Shown here: in pieces, positions 1 to 7,670 of the stretch
How positions within the stretch are numbered: position 1 is the first letter of the stretch
How the letters are laid out: each line of letters starts with the position of its first letter
Source of the DNA: JAPLJQ01 sp037143735
GTDB taxonomy: Bacteria; Desulfobacterota; Syntrophia; Syntrophales; UBA2185
DNA length: 33,311 bases
Assembly (NCBI GenBank): GCA_037143735.1
Contig: JBAWYD010000011.1
Span: forward strand, 1 to 33,311
Reading direction: 5' to 3'
Program-made: the position numbers and the translations under genes
The notes under the pieces: generated by a model
Database searches by the model: none
What the model was told of the DNA's origin: nothing
Seen by the model: only the letters and a program-made list of their open reading frames with translations

Positions 1-85
1 CACTTTATCCCTTATTCCTGATGCCATCCTTCTTACCCCCTGCTGCATCGAGACAGTTAATGTTTTTTCCTGTTTTACGGGTATG

Positions 86-1621
86 CTAACCTCTGAAAAT
101 CTTTTCCACGTCGGGAGAGGCGCTTTTTTTATACGGTTCTTTCTTTCCCGAATCCGGCGGTACGGCGGGAACTCCCGCCCTGGGAACGGCCTTCCAGAAA
201 TAGCCGGAAAATCCCCGCTCTTGATCAGTGTACTTCCTGCGGAACGACATGCTGACAGGCATCCCGACCTTCAGTTCCGAAAGATCACAGTCCGTAAAGT
301 CGGTCATAAGGCGGCCGCCGCCTTCAAACTGAATCATGCCGTATTTCGCCGGTGGATCGGCGGATACAGACAATAGATCACCCGTGAAGGTCTTGATACG
401 GGCGGGGATATCCGCAAACTCATGGTCGTCCTGAGAATGGAGGTGGTTGCAGGCCGGATTGACACAGATATCCATCTTCGGGTATTGGGGGGTTCCACAA
501 TCCCGGCATTTACCGCCCACGAGGCCTGTGATCATCTTCCGCTTCCTCCAGAGGGTGGTCATGGCCGTCTGTGTCTGGGCTTCCCCGCGGATACCCACTT
601 CCGGATGGAGCAACCCCCTGAATTGCAGAAATTTCATATAATTATCGATGGACTTTTTGTTTTCCAGAGATCCCTTAACGCCGCACCGGGGAGGAAGCTT
701 CATGATATTGTCCGTGACTTTGAAATACAGGGCATCACACCCCTGGCCGAAACCCGCCACAAGGACACCGTCTCCGGGTTTTGCCTGCTCAAGGGCGGCG
801 GCTAACATCACAAGGGGATGGGCCGCTCCCGTTTCACCACAGATATCGTGCATGGTATCAGTGACCTTTTCCGGTGAAGCGCCCAACTTCTTGGCAATGG
901 CACGATGTTCTGCCGTGAAAAGACAAGGGAAAACCAGTCTGTCTACGTCCTTCATAGAAATATTCAACTTTTTCAGCAGCCCTCCGACAGCTTCGGGGAT
1001 AAACTTCGAATATCCCTCTTCCCGAAGCCAGCGTTCCTCCCAGGTGTAATCAAAATGACCTGAGGAGCTCCGGTAGTGGTCAACGAAGTCGTAGGATACG
1101 GTGTAGGATCCCATGAACGCTGCAATGACATTCTCCTTTCCGACAAGAAACGACGCTGCCCCGTCTCCGAACCACATCTCATAAAAAGATGCCGGTTTTG
1201 TTTCCCTTTTATCGGAAGCGGTTACGAGGATATTCCCCCGGCTACCCGACCGGACCACATCCATGGCCGTGAGGAGGCCAGTGGTGCCCGCCCGGAGGGA
1301 CGATGTGAAATCGGCTGTCACGGTATCGTGTTTCAGGTTCAATGCTGTGGCTAAAATGCCCGCATTCTGCCGGTCTGCGAAGGGCAATGTGGTTGAGCAC
1401 AGATACACGGCATCAAGGGTTTGTTTATCCCTGCCCTCCAGACAATCCCTGGCAGCGGCTACCGCCATGGTCAGAGTGTCTTCATCATAGTTGCACATGG
1501 ACCGCTCGCCCTGGGCCGCCGCAATCAGCGCCGGGGAAAACCAGCCCATGGCCTGATATACAGCCGATCGATTCAGCCTCAGCCGGGGGATGTAAACCCC
1601 GCAGGATGTGATTCCGACCAC
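86..1621 (-). CDS. HMG-CoA synthase-like (thiolase fold) protein fused to a C-terminal zinc-ribbon/DUF35 OB domain
   Basis: A 511-residue cytoplasmic protein. Residues 1 to about 310 follow the HMG-CoA synthase/thiolase pattern, with the late glycine-rich block CGETGAAHPL (261-270) and GFGQGCDALYF. Residues about 350-480 are a DUF35 acyl-CoA-binding module with zinc-ribbon cysteines C372, C375, C386 and C391. The start is GTG, preceded by GAGGAGG at a good distance. The HMG-CoA synthase nucleophile position (ACY-x-GT in archaeal enzymes) reads SSLRAGT here, so Cys appears replaced by Leu109. The usual Glu and His motifs also look substituted. A normal HMG-CoA condensation is therefore doubtful, while an acyl-CoA C-C bond lyase or ligase remains possible. 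It lies 187 bp downstream of a MaoC hydratase gene on the same strand, which suggests consecutive steps on a beta-hydroxyacyl-CoA. The family assignment is firm and the reaction is unknown. Confidence 0.85.
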   Translation of the reverse strand: MVGITSCGVYIPRLRLNRSAVYQAMGWFSPALIAAAQGERSMCNYDEDTLTMAVAAARDCLEGRDKQTLDAVYLCSTTLPFADRQNAGILATALNLKHDTVTADFTSSLRAGTTGLLTAMDVVRSGSRGNILVTASDKRETKPASFYEMWFGDGAASFLVGKENVIAAFMGSYTVSYDFVDHYRSSSGHFDYTWEERWLREEGYSKFIPEAVGGLLKKLNISMKDVDRLVFPCLFTAEHRAIAKKLGASPEKVTDTMHDICGETGAAHPLVMLAAALEQAKPGDGVLVAGFGQGCDALYFKVTDNIMKLPPRCGVKGSLENKKSIDNYMKFLQFRGLLHPEVGIRGEAQTQTAMTTLWRKRKMITGLVGGKCRDCGTPQYPKMDICVNPACNHLHSQDDHEFADIPARIKTFTGDLLSVSADPPAKYGMIQFEGGGRLMTDFTDCDLSELKVGMPVSMSFRRKYTDQERGFSGYFWKAVPRAGVPAVPPDSGKKEPYKKSASPDVEKIFRG

Positions 1622-1660
1622 GATATTTCCTCCTCTGTTATGCTGTCATTACAACTAAAA

Positions 1661-1689
1661 TGCCATTCCGGACCTGATCCGGCATGACA
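1661..1689. repeat. Intergenic palindrome, REP-like
   Basis: This lies in the 187-bp gap between the MaoC gene and the HMG-CoA-synthase-like gene. CCGGA (1668-1672) faces TCCGG (678-682 of the same kilobase) across a 5-nt loop, flanked by TGCC and GGCATGACA. It resembles the dispersed 'cattccggac...tccgg' palindromes common in proteobacterial genomes. Only one copy of this exact type is in the window, so its repetitive nature is inferred. Confidence 0.4.
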
Positions 1690-1808
1690 AGCTTTGGCTC
1701 ATCAACGTATCCCAACCGGATGCGATTTCCTCGACGGTCGGGATATTTTCCCCTTCCCCCATCACCACCCCCGGTGCCGTCATGACGTATCTTACCGCCC
1801 GGAACATA

Positions 1809-2639
1809 TCAGTATTCAAATATGCCTCGATCGATTACGGTATCTCCAGTATTTGCATGGACTGTTCGCCATACTGCATGGCCTTCCCCCGTCTTCCAGA
1901 TCAATGTCCTGATGGGCTCACCGGGGTAAAGGGTTTGTGAAAACCGGCAGGCGATGCGCCTTACCTTTTCAGGCGCTCCGGGCGTCATGCTTGCCATCAG
2001 GGCCCGGCACGCAAACCCGTAGGTACAAAGGCCGTGCATAATCGGTTTTTTAAAACCGACTTTTTTTGCAAACTCAGGGTCAACATGGAGATGAAAGATG
2101 TCGCCGGATAGCCGATAGATGAGCGGTTGATCCGGAGACGGCAATGCTTCCACGATAAAGTCCGGTTCCCTTTCCGGGAAATCGACAATCTGCGGAGGGA
2201 CGTCCTGGCCGCCGAACCCCCCATCGAGGCGGCCAAAAAGAGTCATGATGCCGGTGTAGAGTTTTTTCCCGTCGGAATGATACGTATCGCTTTGGGCAAT
2301 CACCAGCGCCCCTTTGGGCCCCTTGTCATAGTAATGGGTAATTTTTCCCGCTGTGGTCAGGGTTCCCGATGTCGGGATGGGGTGATGAAAGATAATGTCC
2401 TGCTCCCCGTGCAGAACCCCGGCAAGGTTGATGTTGGAAGCCGCTGCCACCTGCCAGAAGAAATCAAACATCATGGCGACGGAAAACGTAGGGATTACTT
2501 TGAGATTTTTCTCATATGTGTAATCAAGCTCCTCAAAGCCGGAGCCTATCCCCAGTGCGTACAGGACAACATCTTTCCAGTCATAAGCCTTTGTCAGGGG
2601 TCCAATCTTTTTCCCGATTGACTCCATATTGAGCGCCAT
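1809..2639 (-). CDS. MaoC-family (R)-specific enoyl-CoA hydratase, double hot-dog type
   Basis: A 276-residue protein matching the hydratase-2 domain of peroxisomal MFE-2 and its bacterial MaoC relatives. The catalytic signature is at residues 178-185 (SGDIFHLH), keeping Asp180 and His185 of the family's SGDxNPLH motif but with Phe and His replacing Asn-Pro. Next comes VDPEFAKKVGFKKPIMHGL, the typical CoA-site loop. The N-terminal half (1-140) is the degenerate hot-dog repeat. Expected reaction: reversible hydration of trans-2-enoyl-CoA to (R)-3-hydroxyacyl-CoA in the cytoplasm. The ATG is preceded by GGAGGAAG. It sits upstream of the thiolase-fold/DUF35 gene, an arrangement reminiscent of hydratase plus retro-aldolase pairs in side-chain degradation. 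The substrate cannot be told from the sequence. Confidence 0.85.
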   Translation of the reverse strand: MALNMESIGKKIGPLTKAYDWKDVVLYALGIGSGFEELDYTYEKNLKVIPTFSVAMMFDFFWQVAAASNINLAGVLHGEQDIIFHHPIPTSGTLTTAGKITHYYDKGPKGALVIAQSDTYHSDGKKLYTGIMTLFGRLDGGFGGQDVPPQIVDFPEREPDFIVEALPSPDQPLIYRLSGDIFHLHVDPEFAKKVGFKKPIMHGLCTYGFACRALMASMTPGAPEKVRRIACRFSQTLYPGEPIRTLIWKTGEGHAVWRTVHANTGDTVIDRGIFEY

Positions 2640-2718
2640 TTTCTTCCTCCATCCGATTTTTCAGGTATTGTGACCATTCTTTTTTTTCATGCCCGACAGG
2701 AATTAAGTACAGACGTTT

Positions 2719-3222
2719 TTACAGGTTCAATTCAAACTTCTGCGCTACCAGTTCTCTTCCCCACTGACGCGCTTCGATCTCTTCAGAAAACCGGAATCCG
2801 ACGCTTTCATAAAGGGTGCGGGCCACATCAAGACCCTTAAATGTCCACAGGTAAATGTTACTATAATCTGCCTCCCGGCAAAATGCAACAGCACGGTTCA
2901 GCAGCTCGCGACCGATTCCCCGACCCTGAAATTCCGGCGCCACAATAAACCACCGCAGACGAGCGCTTTTCGAATCTATCTTGCTTCCGTCTATGATGAT
3001 ACAGCCCGCAAACGCTTCATTAGATGTGACGATCCACAGGCCGTCCCTCGCTTCCTGAAATTCAACGATGAATTCTGAAATTTCTTTTCCGACCTGGGCT
3101 TCAAAGGAAACATCGAGACCCCAGTTTTCGTAATAATAAACGGCATGAAGTTCCGTTATTATACCGACAGCACCGGGAAAGTACCCTTTCCACTGCAACC
3201 TCGCGAGTTCAGGATCCGTCAT
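2719..3222 (-). CDS. GNAT-family N-acetyltransferase
   Basis: A 167-residue acetyltransferase. The acetyl-CoA-binding motif A is clear: RWFIVAPEFQGRGIGRELL, followed by the Glu/Asn strand and the ARTLYESVGF motif B typical of GNAT proteins. The N-terminal ITELHAVYYYENWGLD stretch resembles the catalytic halves of MarR-GNAT fusions, but no MarR domain is present. The ATG at 3222 is chosen because GGGAG lies 6 nt upstream; a longer reading would use a TTG at 3228. The acyl acceptor is unknown. It is not clearly in an operon with its neighbours, lying about 80 bp upstream of the MaoC gene and about 240 bp downstream of dapL. Confidence 0.85.
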   Translation of the reverse strand: MTDPELARLQWKGYFPGAVGIITELHAVYYYENWGLDVSFEAQVGKEISEFIVEFQEARDGLWIVTSNEAFAGCIIIDGSKIDSKSARLRWFIVAPEFQGRGIGRELLNRAVAFCREADYSNIYLWTFKGLDVARTLYESVGFRFSEEIEARQWGRELVAQKFELNL

Positions 3223-3461
3223 TTGCAACTCCCTTCATGATACAAAAACTCCGAATGGATTCTATTAGATAAAACAGCTTTGTTAAGACACTCCTTTGTG
3301 TCAATCGCTTAAAAAAGTTACGATCTTTTACCCGTCATTTCCCTGTGAAGGGATTTTTTTTGGCATGAAGCTCCTACCTGGTTTTTCTTTTTTGTCAAGG
3401 AATGAATGCGACGGGGCAGAAACGGACGCTCAAGAAACCTTTTCGGCACTGATCACCGAAC

Positions 3462-4637
3462 TCATCCGAAAATTTTAAACTCCCGTTCGATGCGTGCCAT
3501 GGCCTCGGCAAGGCGGTTATCAGGAACGGTGAGGGAGATGCGGATGTACCCTTCTCCGTACTGGCCGTAGGCCGTACCTGCGGCCACGACAACGGCCGCC
3601 TTGTCAAACAATCGATTGGTAAATTCAAGGGACGTCATCCCTTTGGGAACGGGAACCCAGAGATAGAAGGTCCCCTTCGGTGCGTCGAAGACAATCCCGA
3701 TTTTGCCGAGGGATTTCAATACAATTTCCCGCCGTTTTGCATAAATACTCAGCATGTCCCCGATGAATCGCTCCTCATGCTTCAGTGCCTGGATTCCCGC
3801 GTACTGAATCGGATTGAAGATGCCGGAGTCGCTGTTTTCCTTGACTTTGCTGACGGCGGCAATGAGATCGGAGTTACCGGCGGCCATACCGATCCGCCAG
3901 CCGCACATGTTGAAAGGCTTGGAGAGGGAGTTCAGTTCAATCCCCACCTCTTTGGCTCCTTCGGCCATGAGAAAACTCAGCCGTTCCTGACCTGCGAACA
4001 GGATTTCGCTGTAGGGATTGTCATAGCAGACGGCGATATCAAACTGCCTGGCAAAATCCACCAGCCGGTCGAAAAATACCCTCGTTGCACAGGCGCCCGT
4101 GGGATTGTTCGGATAATTGAGGAACATGCCCCGGGCTTTTTTTGCTATGTCCGTGGGGATATCCTCAAAAACAGGAAGGTAGCGATTTTCCGCCAGGATG
4201 GGGACATTGTAGGGCTCACCTCCTCCCATGAGGATGCTTGCCCGGTAGGCGGGATAACCGGGATCGGTCATCAGAACGATGTCGCCGGGATTGATCCGGG
4301 CCAGGACAAAGTGATGGCACCCTTCCTTGGATCCGATCAGCCCCAGGACTTCGCTCCCAGGATCAAGAGATACCCCGTATCTGGAATGATACCAGCGGGC
4401 AACCTCCTGCCGGAAAGCAAGCATTCCCTTTTCTTCATCAATGGGATAGCGGTGATTTTCCGGATCTTTTGCCCTTGCGCAGAGTTCGTCAATGATGGAA
4501 TCAGGCGTCGCCTCCACCGGGTCTCCAATGGCAAGGCTGATGACATCAATCCCATCAGCTTTCGCCTTGTTGATCTTCTTTCTTAACTCCATAAAGAGGT
4601 AGGGTGGAATCTTTGTCAGTCGGTCGGCAATCTGCAA
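3462..4637 (-). CDS. dapL: LL-diaminopimelate aminotransferase
   Basis: A 391-residue fold-type I PLP aminotransferase. The PLP lysine is K240 in SLSKPFNMCGWRIG. NYPNNPTG (about 174-181) and the YDNPYSE segment with Asp206/Tyr209 hold the cofactor. Length and the N-terminal RLTKIPPYLFMELRKKI pattern fit the DapL group, which converts tetrahydrodipicolinate directly to LL-diaminopimelate and bypasses the succinyl/acetyl branch. The start is a TTG with AGGAGGAG 6-7 nt upstream. The upstream neighbour, 35 bp away on the same strand, is dapF, whose product epimerises LL-DAP to meso-DAP; this context strongly supports the DapL assignment over a general aspartate-type aminotransferase. Confidence 0.88.
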   Translation of the reverse strand: MQIADRLTKIPPYLFMELRKKINKAKADGIDVISLAIGDPVEATPDSIIDELCARAKDPENHRYPIDEEKGMLAFRQEVARWYHSRYGVSLDPGSEVLGLIGSKEGCHHFVLARINPGDIVLMTDPGYPAYRASILMGGGEPYNVPILAENRYLPVFEDIPTDIAKKARGMFLNYPNNPTGACATRVFFDRLVDFARQFDIAVCYDNPYSEILFAGQERLSFLMAEGAKEVGIELNSLSKPFNMCGWRIGMAAGNSDLIAAVSKVKENSDSGIFNPIQYAGIQALKHEERFIGDMLSIYAKRREIVLKSLGKIGIVFDAPKGTFYLWVPVPKGMTSLEFTNRLFDKAAVVVAAGTAYGQYGEGYIRISLTVPDNRLAEAMARIEREFKIFG

Positions 4638-4672
4638 AATGGTCTCCTCCTGTAATCGTTTTTTGATGCGGC

Positions 4673-5494
4673 TCAGGTTTTATAGGCCTCGTCCCAGATG
4701 CGCCCTTCATAAACCAATTTGGTCTTTCCTTCAAGATAAATGTCTTCAAACCCATGATCCGTTTTTTGAAAATATATTCTCAGCGTTTCCCCGCTCCTTA
4801 CTCTGACGTTTACCGGCGATTCTATCAGGCCTTTCCATGAGGATATCAGTGCCGATGCGACGGCGCCGGTACCGCAGGCGAGGGTTTCGTCCTCGACACC
4901 CCTTTCATAGGTTCTTGCCCTGACCGTTTGCTTGTCGATGATTTCAACAAAGTTTGCGTTCGTCCCTTCCGGTTGGAAGTGCTCGTGATACCGGATGATC
5001 CGACCGACGCGAAAAACATCAAACTGATATATATCATTAACAAAATGTACTGCATGAGGCACCCCCGTATTGATATGGCTGATTTCAAATGGCCGACCAT
5101 CGACAGGAATGGACAGATTAACCCGCAGGCTGTGCGGATTGGGTAATTTCAGTTTTACGATGTCGCCTTTGACTTCGGCATCGATGATCCCCGCCTGCGT
5201 TTCGAAGGACAGATTCTCTCCGGCGATCCCTTTGACAAAGGCGAACCGGGCGGCACACCGCCCGCCGTTGCCGCACATTGCCGCCTCGCTGCCGTCGGCG
5301 TTAAAAAACCGCCACCGGAAATCTACGACCCCGGAACTTTCTATGATAATCAAACCGTCTGCGCCGACGGACACTTTCCTTTCGCAGACCGTTCTGACAA
5401 AATCCGGCAAACTTCCCACGGACAGGGTCTTATCCCTGTTGTCAATCAGAATGAAATCATTCCCGCTACCACTCATTTTGAAAAATTCGATCAT
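4673..5494 (-). CDS. dapF: Diaminopimelate epimerase
   Basis: A 273-residue cytoplasmic epimerase that interconverts LL- and meso-diaminopimelate for lysine and peptidoglycan. Both catalytic cysteines of the pseudo-symmetric active site are present: C74 in MCGNGGRC and C207 in ACGTGAVAS. SGSGNDF near the N terminus and GVPHAVHF are family signatures. The ATG at 5494 was chosen because GGAGG lies 8 nt upstream; an in-frame TTG at 5509 would overlap that ribosome-binding site. It is first gene of dapF-dapL, with a sigma-70-like promoter about 100 bp upstream. Confidence 0.95.
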   Translation of the reverse strand: MIEFFKMSGSGNDFILIDNRDKTLSVGSLPDFVRTVCERKVSVGADGLIIIESSGVVDFRWRFFNADGSEAAMCGNGGRCAARFAFVKGIAGENLSFETQAGIIDAEVKGDIVKLKLPNPHSLRVNLSIPVDGRPFEISHINTGVPHAVHFVNDIYQFDVFRVGRIIRYHEHFQPEGTNANFVEIIDKQTVRARTYERGVEDETLACGTGAVASALISSWKGLIESPVNVRVRSGETLRIYFQKTDHGFEDIYLEGKTKLVYEGRIWDEAYKT

Positions 5495-5598
5495 TTTACA
5501 AACCTCCAAACCACAACATCAGGCCGCCGGTTGTTCAGAACGGCAATTCAACTGAATCAGGTCTCTTTGATGAAGTTTCAGAACCATCTGCACCAGGA

Positions 5599-5627
5599 AT
5601 CATAGAGAGAAGTACTCTGCGTGTCAA
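5599..5627 (-). promoter_or_regulatory. Sigma-70-type promoter for dapF-dapL
   Basis: Read on the minus strand, a perfect -35 TTGACA (5627-5622) and a -10 TATGAT (5604-5599) are separated by 17 nt. The predicted transcript starts near 5592 and leaves a leader of about 100 nt before dapF, too short for a complete lysine riboswitch. Confidence 0.7.
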
Positions 5628-5772
5628 ATAAAAAGCAATCCGATAAGCGCGTCGGAGGAGCATGAGGAAGCTTCAGCTACAGCAAAATCGTTTTACCGCG
5701 GATGCGTCATCCATGAACGTGACCGGAGTATGGTGATGTAAGAATACATTTTTGTCAACTTGAATTAATAGA

Positions 5773-5820
5773 GAACAATTTTGTCACATTTGTTCATCCA
5801 TCACACGCTTGATATTCAAG
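5773..5820. promoter_or_regulatory. Two dyads upstream of the amtB sigma-54 promoter (candidate enhancer)
   Basis: GAACAA (5773-5778) and TTGTTC (5790-5795) form an inverted repeat with an 11-bp spacer. A second perfect dyad, CTTGA-tat-TCAAG, occupies 5808-5820. Both lie roughly 45-90 bp upstream of the -24 element, the normal zone for an NtrC-class activator. Neither matches the enterobacterial NtrC consensus well, so the binding protein is unknown. Confidence 0.4.
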
Positions 5821-5862
5821 ACATATCAATATCATCAAATAGTTATCCTCATTCACCTTTAC

Positions 5863-5878
5863 TGGCACCGGAGTTGCA
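5863..5878 (+). promoter_or_regulatory. Sigma-54 (RpoN) promoter of the amtB operon
   Basis: TGGCAC-N5-TTGCA is an exact -24/-12 element (GG at 5864-5865, GC at 5876-5877). It implies a start near 5889 and a leader of about 140 nt before amtB. The leader holds a small hairpin (GCAAG/CTTGC, 5902-5915) of unknown role. Nitrogen control of amtB-PII operons by sigma-54 is well known in Proteobacteria. Confidence 0.85.
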
Positions 5879-6030
5879 ATCGTCTTTGGGAAACAAGCGC
5901 TGCAAGCCTGCTTGCGGAGAGATTGTTATTTAGGGAAGATGCGGAAGAGTTGTTATCTCAATGACTTCTGGTGATAAAGGGATTTTTAAAATGTATAAAA
6001 CGCCATATTTAAAAGAAGGAGGTAAAAGAA

Positions 6031-7266
6031 ATGAATACAGGAGATACAGCGTGGGTACTGACCTGTTCGGCATTGGTTCTACTGATGACAATGCCGGGGT
6101 TGGCTTTTTTCTACGGCGGTCTGGTACGGAGAAAAAATGTTTTATCCATCTTGATGCAGTGTTTCATTATTTTATGCGTCATCAGTCTGCAATGGGTTTT
6201 GTTTGGCTATTCATTGACCTTTGGCCCCGACATTGGGGGCATTATCGGAAACCTTGACTGGTTCGCTCTTAAGGGCGTGGGGGGAACGCCGAATGCTGAC
6301 TATGCGGCTACCATTCCCCATGGGGCATTCATGATCTTCCAGGCCATGTTTGCCGTGATCACGCCGGCCCTGATCATCGGCACTTATGCCGAGAGGATCA
6401 AATTCTCTGCTTTTCTCATTTTTACGATCCTCTGGGCCACATTTGTCTATGATCCCCTCGGCCACTGGGTATGGGGAACTGGCGGCTGGTTGAAGAATCT
6501 CGGCGCTTTGGACTTCGCAGGCGGTATTGTGGTTCACACCAGTTCCGGCGTTTCCGCCCTGGTGCTGGCCATCCTGATCGGCAAAAGGGTCGGGTATGGT
6601 AACGGGGTGACTTATAGACCCCATAACCTGCCCTTCGCCGTTCTCGGCGGGGCGCTCCTCTGGTTCGGTTGGTTCGGATTCAATGCGGGCAGTGCCCTGG
6701 GGGCAAATGAACTTGCTGTCAATGCATTCATTACAACCAATACGGCTACCGCTGCGGCCGGGCTTACCTGGGCTCTGATTGAGTGGAAACTCAATGGCGC
6801 GCCGACCGCCCTGGGCGTTGTCACCGGGGCCGTTGCAGGACTCGTCGCCATTACGCCTGCCTGCGGTTTTGTGAACCCCGTAAATGCCATATTCATCGGC
6901 ATCCTGGTGGGTGTCTTCTGTTACATTGCTGTTGCAAAAGTAAAAGCTCTTTTAGGATACGATGATTCCCTTGATGCCTTTGGCGTCCACGGTGTTGGCG
7001 GCATATGGGGGACCCTTGCAACAGGGCTTTTTGCTGAAAAGGCTGTCAATGACGCCGGTGCAAACGGACTTTTCTTCGGCAATGCGCACCAGTTTCTGAT
7101 TCAATGTCTCCTTGTGGTGGTTACCATCATATATGCAGCCGTAATGACCTGGGTCATCTTCAAGCTTGTAGATGCGGTCATTGGCGTACGAGTTGACAAA
7201 AAAGCGGAGATAGTGGGGCTCGACCTGACCCAGCACAGAGAATCGGCTTATACACTGATCGAATAG
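6031..7266 (+). CDS. amtB: Ammonium transporter
   Basis: A 411-residue polytopic inner-membrane channel of the Amt/Rh family. It keeps the twin pore histidines H169 (GGIVVHTSSG) and H320 (DAFGVHGVGG), Asp162 of the periplasmic recruitment region, and the aromatic gate segment MIFQAMF (101-107). Length is normal for the family. There is no cleavable signal sequence; the N terminus enters the first membrane helix directly. The ATG follows AGGAGG. It lies 12 bp upstream of a PII gene, the usual AmtB partner, and both are expected to be transcribed from the sigma-54 promoter at 5863. Confidence 0.97.
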   Translation: MNTGDTAWVLTCSALVLLMTMPGLAFFYGGLVRRKNVLSILMQCFIILCVISLQWVLFGYSLTFGPDIGGIIGNLDWFALKGVGGTPNADYAATIPHGAFMIFQAMFAVITPALIIGTYAERIKFSAFLIFTILWATFVYDPLGHWVWGTGGWLKNLGALDFAGGIVVHTSSGVSALVLAILIGKRVGYGNGVTYRPHNLPFAVLGGALLWFGWFGFNAGSALGANELAVNAFITTNTATAAAGLTWALIEWKLNGAPTALGVVTGAVAGLVAITPACGFVNPVNAIFIGILVGVFCYIAVAKVKALLGYDDSLDAFGVHGVGGIWGTLATGLFAEKAVNDAGANGLFFGNAHQFLIQCLLVVVTIIYAAVMTWVIFKLVDAVIGVRVDKKAEIVGLDLTQHRESAYTLIE

Positions 7267-7278
7267 GAGGGATGAAAA

Positions 7279-7620
7279 ATGAAATATATCGTTGCCGTTA
7301 TACAACCGCATAAACTGGATGAAGTAATGAAGCTGCTCGAAGAAGCCGAGGTCAATATGATGACTGTGTCCAACGTTCTCGGCCGGGGGATGCAGAAAGG
7401 CCTCACAGAGATTTACCGCGGCGCCAAAGAGGTGGGCAGCCTGTTGAAAAAGATAAAACTCGAAATCGCCGTTAATGAAGATTTTGTGGAACCAACGATT
7501 CAGGCCATTATTAAAGGCGCCCGGACGGGTGATATCGGTGATGGCAAGATCTTTATCTTTGACCTGCCGGAGGTCATCCGGATTCGTACCGGAGAAAAAG
7601 GCGGCAAGGCGATCGGGTAA
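7279..7620 (+). CDS. glnK: PII nitrogen regulatory protein (GlnK/GlnB type) with an atypical T-loop
   Basis: A 113-residue PII protein, close to the usual 112. ATP-site residues are present: GDGK (K90), R101 and R103 in IRIRTGE, and the Q39-K40-G41 start of the T-loop. Tyr46 is kept in LTEIYRGA, but position 51, the tyrosine uridylylated by GlnD in many proteobacteria, is Glu (YRGAKEVG). Arg38 is Met. This PII is therefore unlikely to be uridylylated at the standard site. It is cotranscribed with amtB, so it probably gates AmtB in response to ATP/ADP/2-oxoglutarate. The symbol is chosen from linkage; the glnB/glnK distinction cannot be made from sequence alone. Confidence 0.93.
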   Translation: MKYIVAVIQPHKLDEVMKLLEEAEVNMMTVSNVLGRGMQKGLTEIYRGAKEVGSLLKKIKLEIAVNEDFVEPTIQAIIKGARTGDIGDGKIFIFDLPEVIRIRTGEKGGKAIG

Positions 7621-7670
7621 ACAAAGACGAACAGGATGTGATTCTATCTAATGATACGGGAGGAAATATG

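Noticed and set aside
3340..3361. Short hairpin TCCCT-GTGA-AGGGA followed by eight T on the plus strand
   Set aside because: It looks like a small terminator, but no plus-strand gene or promoter was found upstream; the flanking genes are on the minus strand, where there is no U tract. A small RNA is possible but unsupported.
3777..4586. A 269-codon plus-strand frame opposite dapL
   Set aside because: It lies inside a gene with clear aminotransferase motifs and has no recognisable features.
5494..5592. Possible lysine riboswitch in the dapF leader
   Set aside because: The predicted leader is about 100 nt, too short for the lysine aptamer, and no conserved core was seen.
5662..5736. A 24-codon frame with GGAGGAG before its ATG, between dapF and amtB
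   Set aside because: It is short, has no recognisable features, and lies upstream of the sigma-54 start, so it is not in the amtB transcript. Chance is more likely.
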